Origin: Pseudoduganella rivuli
GTDB lineage: Bacteria > Pseudomonadota > Gammaproteobacteria > Burkholderiales > Burkholderiaceae_D
Direction of reading: 5' to 3'
NCBI RefSeq assembly: GCF_009674485.1
Contig: NZ_WKJJ01000015.1
Location: 1-64,000, forward strand
DNA: 64,000 bases
Positions 58,918 to 64,000 of the stretch are shown here, one piece after another; positions within the stretch are counted from its first letter, which is position 1, and the number at the start of each line of letters is the position of its first letter. The notes beneath the pieces are model-generated. The model had not been told where the DNA came from. It did no database searches and was given only the letters and a program-made list of their open reading frames with translations. The translations under genes and the position numbers were made by a program.

Positions 58918-60504
58918 TCAGGCATGCAGGCGGGCATCCGCATGCGGTTCCTGCGCATCGCCTTCGGATGGGGTGACGCGGGGGATGCGCAGCACGAAAC
59001 TGGCGCCCTCGCCCAGCACGCTGGTGACGGAAATCGTGCCGGCAAATTGCTTGGCGATCAGGTTGAAGACGATGTTCAGGCCCAGGCCGGTGCCACCCTG
59101 TCCGCGCCGCGTGGTGACGAAGGGATCGAACACCTTGTCCAGCATGTCCGGCGGAATGCCTTTGCCATTGTCGATCACCTGCATTTCAACCCAGTCGCCA
59201 TCGGCCTTCACGTTAATGCCGATATGACCTTCAGTGTCGGCATCGAACGCGTGTTCGACGCAGTTCAGGGTCAGGTTGGTGATCACTTGCGCCAGCGCGC
59301 CCGGGTAACTGTCGAGCACGATGTCGGGCGGGCAATCGATGTCGACCTGGATGTGGGTCTTCTTCAGCTTCGGTTGCAGGCTGGACACCACTTCGCCGAT
59401 ATATTCACGCAATTCGAAGCGGCGCCGCGCTTCGCTGACCTGGTCCACGGCAATTTGCTTGAAGCTGTGGATCAGGTGCGCGGCGCGGTACGCATTGTTC
59501 ATGATCAGCCGCGTGCTTTCCTCGGCGGTTTCCAGGTATTTCAAAATCTCGGACTTCTTGATGGCGCCGTCCGCCACGGACTTGTGCACTTTTTCCGTCG
59601 CTTCCATCAGGATCGACGCCGACGTCAGCGCAATCCCGACCGGCGTGTTGATTTCATGGGCCACGCCCGCCACCAGGCTGCCCAGCGACGCCAGACGCTC
59701 CGCCTGCAACAGCGATTCCTGCGTGCGCTGCAAATCCGCCAATGCCTTGGCGGTGGTCACCGCGGCGCGGCGCGCTTCGTCTTCCGCTTCCCGGGTGCGG
59801 GCAATAATGGCTTTCACGCGGCGCTGGATGGCGTTGAAGCCGCGGATCACGTCGCCTAGTTCATCGCGCCGGTTATCGGGCAATTCGCCCACTTCGTCGG
59901 AACCGCGCGTGGCCAGGTCGTGCAAACCGTCACGCAATTGCTTGAGGGGATCGAACACGATGCGCAGGCTCAGCGCCAGCGCCGCCACCAGGATCAAGTC
60001 CAGCAGCAAGACTTCAATGACTTTGCGGCGTACTTCCGCTGCCAGCGTGGCGTCGATTTGCGCGCGGCTGAAATTGACGACGACGCGGCCGACGATCACG
60101 GGTTTCGGCGCATTGCCGGCCGCACCCGCATCGCGGTAAGCGAGGTCCGCCACCACCGGCGTGCCGGCGATCTGGCTGTCTTGTTCGATGGCGATGATGC
60201 TGCCGTTTTCCTTGCGCAGCTTGCCGGAGAACAGGCCGACCGACGTGTCATAGACGCGGATCGCCACCAGTTCCGGCGGCAGCATTTCCGCCGCGACGAT
60301 GTTGTCGACCTTGGCTTTGTCGAGATCCCACAGGGCCGATGGCAGGCTGGTTTGCAGCCGGGTCAGCACACCCTGGCGCAAGCGCAAGTTGCTGGTTTCC
60401 AGTTCATGGCTCAGACTGTACTGTGCGTACGTACCCGAGATCGCCAGGACCAGCGTCACGATAACGACGAACAGAAACGTCAGCCTCCCCTGAATACCAA
60501 ACAT
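58918..60504 (-). CDS. HAMP-domain sensor histidine kinase
   Basis: Membrane kinase of 528 residues: TM1 about 7-28, a periplasmic loop about 30-170, TM2 about 178-197, HAMP about 200-265, a coiled linker, phosphoacceptor His in AGVAHEINTPVGIAL, and HATPase motifs NLTLNCVEHAF, DNGKGIPPDMLDKVF and GGTGLGLNIVF. I start at the ATG at 60504 (MFGIQGRL), with GGGGAGCGGTA before it. No response regulator gene is adjacent, so the partner and signal are unknown. Confidence 0.93.
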   Translation of the reverse strand: MFGIQGRLTFLFVVIVTLVLAISGTYAQYSLSHELETSNLRLRQGVLTRLQTSLPSALWDLDKAKVDNIVAAEMLPPELVAIRVYDTSVGLFSGKLRKENGSIIAIEQDSQIAGTPVVADLAYRDAGAAGNAPKPVIVGRVVVNFSRAQIDATLAAEVRRKVIEVLLLDLILVAALALSLRIVFDPLKQLRDGLHDLATRGSDEVGELPDNRRDELGDVIRGFNAIQRRVKAIIARTREAEDEARRAAVTTAKALADLQRTQESLLQAERLASLGSLVAGVAHEINTPVGIALTSASILMEATEKVHKSVADGAIKKSEILKYLETAEESTRLIMNNAYRAAHLIHSFKQIAVDQVSEARRRFELREYIGEVVSSLQPKLKKTHIQVDIDCPPDIVLDSYPGALAQVITNLTLNCVEHAFDADTEGHIGINVKADGDWVEMQVIDNGKGIPPDMLDKVFDPFVTTRRGQGGTGLGLNIVFNLIAKQFAGTISVTSVLGEGASFVLRIPRVTPSEGDAQEPHADARLHA

Positions 60505-60678
60505 TACCGCTCCCCAGCCTATTTGATGGCAAGGTCCCAATGTACCTGCAAGCCTAGCTCCTTGGCAAGATTTAACACTGTGCGTGTCCGGTGCAACGCC
60601 ACGCATTGCATTGCAGATACACAGCGAGACACACAGAAAACCCGATGGTAAGATCGGTCAAAGACTGAGGAGACCGCA

Positions 60679-61023
60679 ATGACAGCCAGTTACCAGCACA
60701 TGCCGCTGGCCCAGGTGGAACCGGGTATGGTGTTGTCCGACGAATTGCTGGACGTGCAAGGCCATATATTATTGCCGCAGGGTACAGTGCTGACGCAGGC
60801 GATGATTGCCCTGATGCCGCGCCACGGTATTGCCATGTTACCCATTGCCGTGCCGGAAGCTCCGTCGCCGGAAGAACTGGCGGCGATCCAGGAGCGGCAC
60901 CTGGCGCGGCTGGCCCATTTGTTCCGTAAAAACGATCCGGACAGCGACCAGGACTGGGCCACCGCGCTGCTGCGCCGCTTTGTCACGGATTTCCGCCTCG
61001 GCGCACTGGCTGCTGAAGAATGA
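60679..61023 (+). CDS. Small protein resembling the HD-GYP N-terminal domain
   Basis: 114 residues. PLAQVEPGMVLSDELLDVQG followed by HILLPQGTVLTQAMIALMPR resembles the small beta domain found at the front of many HD-GYP c-di-GMP phosphodiesterases, but here it stands alone. The C-terminal half (about 65-110) is helical and charged. GAGGAG precedes the ATG. The stop overlaps the HDOD gene by four bases, so the two halves of an HD-GYP-like arrangement seem split into two genes. Confidence 0.75.
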   Translation: MTASYQHMPLAQVEPGMVLSDELLDVQGHILLPQGTVLTQAMIALMPRHGIAMLPIAVPEAPSPEELAAIQERHLARLAHLFRKNDPDSDQDWATALLRRFVTDFRLGALAAEE

Positions 61024-61865
61024 ACCCTATGCTGACTTACGACGATATTGTTAACAACCTGGAAGATTTGCCATCGCTGCCCGCCGTGGTGATGGAATTG
61101 CTCAACAGCATAGACCAGGAAGATGTGGATATTTCCGTGCTGGCCAAGAAGGTGTCGCACGACCAGGCGCTGACCGCGAAAACACTGCGGCTGGCCAATT
61201 CCTCGCTGTATGGCTTGCAAGTGAAAGTCACGACGATCCAGCAAGCCATCACGTTCCTGGGTTTTCAAACCACGCGCAACCTGATCACGGCAGCCGCCGT
61301 GACGGGCTGCTTCGCGGAAAAACATTGTCAGGGATTCGACCACAAGGCGTTCTGGCGCCATTCGATCGCCAGCGCCGCCTGCGCCCGCGTGCTGGCGCGG
61401 CAAATGCGCTTTAACCAGGATTATGCGTTCACCGCAGGCTTGCTGCACGATATCGGCCGCCTCGTGCTGGTGGCGTGCTTCCCGAAAGACTATGAGCGCG
61501 CCATCGCCTACCGCGATGAACACGATTGCTACATGATCGAAGCGGAACGGGCCGTGCTGGGCATCGACCACGTGGACGCGGGCATGGCGCTGGCCGCGCA
61601 TTGGAATTTTTCCGATACGATGAAACTGGCCATTGCCCACCACCATACGCCGGAAGCCCAAGGGGCGGGCTTCCTGTCGGCCATCATTCATGTGGCGGAC
61701 GCCATTGCCCATGCACTGGACCTGGCGCAAATGCCGGACGGCCTGGTGCCGCCGGTGTCGACCGTGGCCTGGACTGCACTGGGCCTCGATGAAGAAGTGT
61801 ATTTACAACTGTTCCGCGAAACGGAATTGCAATACGAAGAAATTGCTTTGGTGCTGCTCAGCTGA
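61020..61865 (+). CDS. HDOD domain signalling protein
   Basis: 281-residue HDOD protein: LEDLPSLPAVVMELLNSID, VSHDQALTAKTLRLANSSLY, ITFLGFQTTRNLI, and FTAGLLHDIGRLVLVACFP, with the His-Asp pair retained. HDOD domains are relatives of HD phosphodiesterases, usually used for protein contacts in signalling and motility; enzymatic activity is uncertain. Translationally coupled (ATGA) to the preceding small protein, so the two likely work as one unit. Confidence 0.9.
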   Translation: MNPMLTYDDIVNNLEDLPSLPAVVMELLNSIDQEDVDISVLAKKVSHDQALTAKTLRLANSSLYGLQVKVTTIQQAITFLGFQTTRNLITAAAVTGCFAEKHCQGFDHKAFWRHSIASAACARVLARQMRFNQDYAFTAGLLHDIGRLVLVACFPKDYERAIAYRDEHDCYMIEAERAVLGIDHVDAGMALAAHWNFSDTMKLAIAHHHTPEAQGAGFLSAIIHVADAIAHALDLAQMPDGLVPPVSTVAWTALGLDEEVYLQLFRETELQYEEIALVLLS

Positions 61866-61940
61866 ACCGCACCGGATGCGAACCTGCGTCAGGCCGGCCT
61901 GTGGCCGGCCGTGGCAGCCTGGCGCATCATGGCGCTACGG

Positions 61941-62303
61941 TCAGTGCGACAGGCCGCTGCCACCTTGCGTACTGTCCGCCGTTTCCATTTCAGGCTGTCC
62001 CTGTTGCGGACGGTCTTCTGGTTTTGGACGGCCTTGCGCATCGGACAGGCGGTACTTGGTGCGGCGGTCGCCCATCAAGTCACGCAAATCGCGGATGCTC
62101 ATGCCCGTCACTTCATGCATGCGGATCAGCAGCGATGCGCCCACCGGCAAACGGTGGTGGCGGATTTTACTGATGACAGGCGGCGCCACTTCCAGCATGC
62201 GCGACAGCGCAGCGTCATTCTTCAGCTGCATTTTTCCCAGCAGCATGTCCAGCAGGTGATTCGGATTGTAGCTTTCCTGGGAAGCTAAAGCGTGGTGTCC
62301 CAT
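61941..62303 (-). CDS. XRE-like DNA-binding protein
   Basis: 120 residues with an N-terminal helix-turn-helix-like region (LLDMLLGKMQLKNDAALSRM, VAPPVISKIRHHRLPVGASL) resembling the Cro/CI fold used by small XRE proteins, then a hydrophilic tail (RPKPEDRPQQGQPE) that is probably disordered. GAGGAC precedes the ATG. No partner toxin gene is seen. Targets unknown. Confidence 0.75.
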   Translation of the reverse strand: MGHHALASQESYNPNHLLDMLLGKMQLKNDAALSRMLEVAPPVISKIRHHRLPVGASLLIRMHEVTGMSIRDLRDLMGDRRTKYRLSDAQGRPKPEDRPQQGQPEMETADSTQGGSGLSH

Positions 62304-62515
62304 GGTAGTCCTCGTCTAAGTGAGTTGTCGAGATTCTGGAGCGTATTGCAATTCCAATAATATGCTTGCTCCAGCCCGTTTCAGCCAAGTCGCGACTAGC
62401 GGAAGTTGGGAGTTATCAACGATTCGCTAGAATTCTTAGCAACAATGCCATTTCAACATACGGGGATATTCCGTGGCGCACGAAAGGACAGCAGGAAATT
62501 ATTACAAGGGAATGA

Positions 62516-62543
62516 CGGCGCCGAATTACGCGATGCGGCGCCG
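62516..62543 (-). terminator. GC hairpin after the Gln-rich protein gene
   Basis: CGGCGCC and GGCGCCG pair across a 14-base loop, 12 bases past the stop of the gene at 62556. No T-run follows. The rest of the gap from 62304 to 62515 shows no gene I can support. Confidence 0.45.
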
Positions 62544-62555
62544 GGAAAGCGGAGG

Positions 62556-62858
62556 TCAGGCGGTGGTATTGATGTTCTGGCCGATACGGGAAGCCAGCGG
62601 ACTGAGCGTCTGGCTGGCCAGCAGTGATTCTTGCTGTTGCTGACGGGAATTATCCGTTTCCTGCGACTGGCGCACCTGTTCGGCGCGCTGCGCGTCGGTT
62701 GCCTGCTGGGCTTGCGCGGCGGCGTCGGCCTGCAATTGCTCGGTACGCGATTGCTCTTCCAGCCGGGCCTGGCGCGCCTGTTCCGCGCGCTGGTCGTTGA
62801 CCACGCTGGTAAGTTGTGCGGGGCTGCTGCCCACGCCTGAAACGGATCCGACGGCCAT
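62556..62858 (-). CDS. Gln/Ala-rich coiled-coil protein of unknown function
   Basis: 100 residues: a small N-terminus MAVGSVSGVGSS, a long polar helix (about 22-80: QRAEQARQARLEEQSRTEQL) rich in Gln, Ala, Glu and Arg with no hydrophobic core, and a short C-terminus (TLSPLASRIGQNINTTA). An excellent AAGGAG lies six bases before the ATG. It probably forms a coiled coil or is disordered. No family recognised, so no function given. Confidence 0.7.
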   Translation of the reverse strand: MAVGSVSGVGSSPAQLTSVVNDQRAEQARQARLEEQSRTEQLQADAAAQAQQATDAQRAEQVRQSQETDNSRQQQQESLLASQTLSPLASRIGQNINTTA

Positions 62859-62944
62859 GGCGCTCTCCTTAATATTTCGACTCTAGGGCATCTTGCGCGA
62901 AAGGCAATGCCAGAACGTTAACAGGGCAGGAAAATGCCCTTTTA

Positions 62945-63036
62945 AATATGCCTGCGGGGCGCTCTGGCCACGCGGTTACGACAATAACAATAACCCGAAA
63001 AATATGCCTGCGGGGCGCTCAGGCCCCGCGGTTACG
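62945..63036. repeat. Pair of 36-bp direct repeats upstream of phoH
   Basis: Copies at 62945-62980 and 63001-63036 begin AATATGCCTGCGGGGCGCTC and end GCGGTTACG, with two mismatches. The second copy contains the hairpin CGGGGC/GCCCCG. They lie in a 220-base gap without a supported gene and may be a terminator, operator or repeat element. Confidence 0.75.
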
Positions 63037-63078
63037 GTAAACTAACGCTTTGCAGTATAACCCACTCCATTTGTTCCT

Positions 63079-64000
63079 TTGAAAACCAAGACTCCTGTAC
63101 AGCCGCATTACTTCATCCCCGAGCCGCTCGATAATTCGCGGCTGGCGCACCTGTGCGGTCCGCTGGATGAAAACCTGCGCCAGATTTCCGCAGCGCTCGA
63201 TGTGACGATCTTCCGCCGTGGCGAAAAGTTCATCGTCAGCGGCACCAACGCTGAACGCGCGGTGCAAATCCTCGCGCAGTTTTACGCCGTGGCGCAGAAA
63301 GTCGTGCCGGTGGAAGAAGTGCAGCTGGCGCTGGTGGAACAGCGCGCCGGCCTGGCGCCGCCGATCGAACCGGACCAGGAAGAGCCGCCGTTCAACGAGC
63401 CGGACATTACCAGCCCCGTGCTGAAAACCCGCCGCACCGATTTGCGCGGCCGCACGCCGCACCAGATCAAGTACCTGCGCAATATTCTCGACCACGACAT
63501 TTCGTTCGGCCTCGGCCCTGCCGGCACCGGCAAGACGTATCTGGCCGTGGCCTGCGCCGTCGATGCGCTCGAGCGCGACGCCGTCAAGCGCATCATCCTC
63601 ACGCGTCCCGCCGTGGAAGCGGGCGAGCGCCTGGGCTTCCTGCCGGGCGACCTGGCGCAAAAAGTCGACCCGTACCTGCGCCCTCTGTATGACGCGCTGT
63701 ACGATTTGCTGGGCTTCGACCGCACGCAGAAAATGTTCGAAAAGGGCGTGATTGAAATCGCGCCGCTGGCCTACATGCGGGGCCGCACGCTGAACCACGC
63801 GTTCGTCATCCTCGACGAAGCGCAGAACACGACGGTCGAACAAATGAAGATGTTCCTGACCCGTATCGGCTTTGGCAGCAAGGCCGTCGTGACGGGCGAC
63901 ACCACGCAGATCGACTTACCCAAGCACACCAAGAGCGGCCTGGTCGACGCGACCCACGTGCTGCGCGACGTGCGCGGCATCGCGTTCACGCAATTCACCA
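63079..64000 (+). CDS. phoH: PhoH family ATPase (3' end outside the window)
   Basis: P-loop ATPase of the PhoH/PhoL family, tied to RNA metabolism and usually followed by ybeY. N-terminal KH-like part (about 1-115: NSRLAHLCGPLDENLRQIS), Walker A GPAGTGKTYLA (near 150), ILTRPAVEAGERLGFLPG, Walker B HAFVILDEAQN and VVTGDTTQIDLP. The start is forced: an in-frame TAA lies at 63058-63060, and TTG at 63079 is the only initiator after it (MKTKTPVQPHYF). The gene runs off the window at codon 307. Confidence 0.95.
   Translation, partial: MKTKTPVQPHYFIPEPLDNSRLAHLCGPLDENLRQISAALDVTIFRRGEKFIVSGTNAERAVQILAQFYAVAQKVVPVEEVQLALVEQRAGLAPPIEPDQEEPPFNEPDITSPVLKTRRTDLRGRTPHQIKYLRNILDHDISFGLGPAGTGKTYLAVACAVDALERDAVKRIILTRPAVEAGERLGFLPGDLAQKVDPYLRPLYDALYDLLGFDRTQKMFEKGVIEIAPLAYMRGRTLNHAFVILDEAQNTTVEQMKMFLTRIGFGSKAVVTGDTTQIDLPKHTKSGLVDATHVLRDVRGIAFTQFT

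Noticed and set aside
1..64000. CRISPR arrays, insertion sequences, urease genes
   Set aside because: No regularly spaced repeats, no transposase reading frames and no ureABC-type motifs were found; the urea importer stands without urease here.

Overview
The window looks like a chromosomal segment of a betaproteobacterium of the Oxalobacteraceae (Massilia/Janthinobacterium/Duganella type). This is inferred from the GC-rich coding sequence, the housekeeping blocks (mutL-miaA, tsaE-amiC opposite queG, ogt-xerD, phoH), the many c-di-GMP and two-component proteins, and the urt cluster paired with a permease-kinase fusion. No species call can be made by eye. There is no prophage, IS element, CRISPR array or rRNA operon; the region is ordinary chromosome with accessory patches.

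Layout. 0.1-6.9 kb: a voltage-gated K+ channel with a C-terminal zinc ribbon, a YdjM-type membrane protein, two diguanylate cyclases around a DUF427 protein, a FrnE-like DsbA oxidoreductase, plsY and ybaK. 6.9-11.1 kb: a three-gene operon (ferredoxin-type reductase, small secreted protein, fatty acid hydroxylase) divergent from a Crp/Fnr regulator and a nuclease/phosphatase. 11.2-18.1 kb: a PAS-PAS-GGDEF-EAL protein and a two-gene RND efflux operon. 18.1-23.8 kb: xerD and ogt, a structured untranslated stretch that is a candidate small RNA, an orphan dctP and its probable DctS/DctR regulators. 23.8-34.5 kb: queG, tsaE, amiC, a mutarotase, an alpha-carbonic anhydrase with a duplicated 3' end, a DedA protein, a cyclophilin, mutL-miaA, a VOC protein and two identical tRNA-Met genes, each with its own promoter.

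34.6-44 kb: an orphan response regulator, a thioredoxin, a ChaN-like lipoprotein, and a same-strand block of TonB receptor, YfcC-type carrier, CocE-type hydrolase and LysR regulator. 44-55.2 kb is the most distinctive part: an 1144-residue fusion of an NCS1-type permease, a nine-cysteine module, a histidine kinase and a receiver, overlapping a LuxR-type response regulator and convergent with porin-urtABCDE (urea uptake). 55.3-64 kb: an MFS exporter with a divergent LysR regulator, DUF3224 and DUF1697 proteins, a HAMP histidine kinase, a two-gene HDOD unit, an XRE-like protein, a Gln-rich protein, and the 5' part of phoH, cut by the window end.

The clearest functional picture is nitrogen scavenging: a porin admits urea or short amides, UrtABCDE imports them, and the permease-kinase fusion with its response regulator plausibly senses a nitrogen source and controls the cluster. 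A second theme is carboxylate sensing (DctP/DctS/DctR). A family of GGCGGCTT...AAGCCGCC palindromes sits at 3' ends, mostly between convergent genes.
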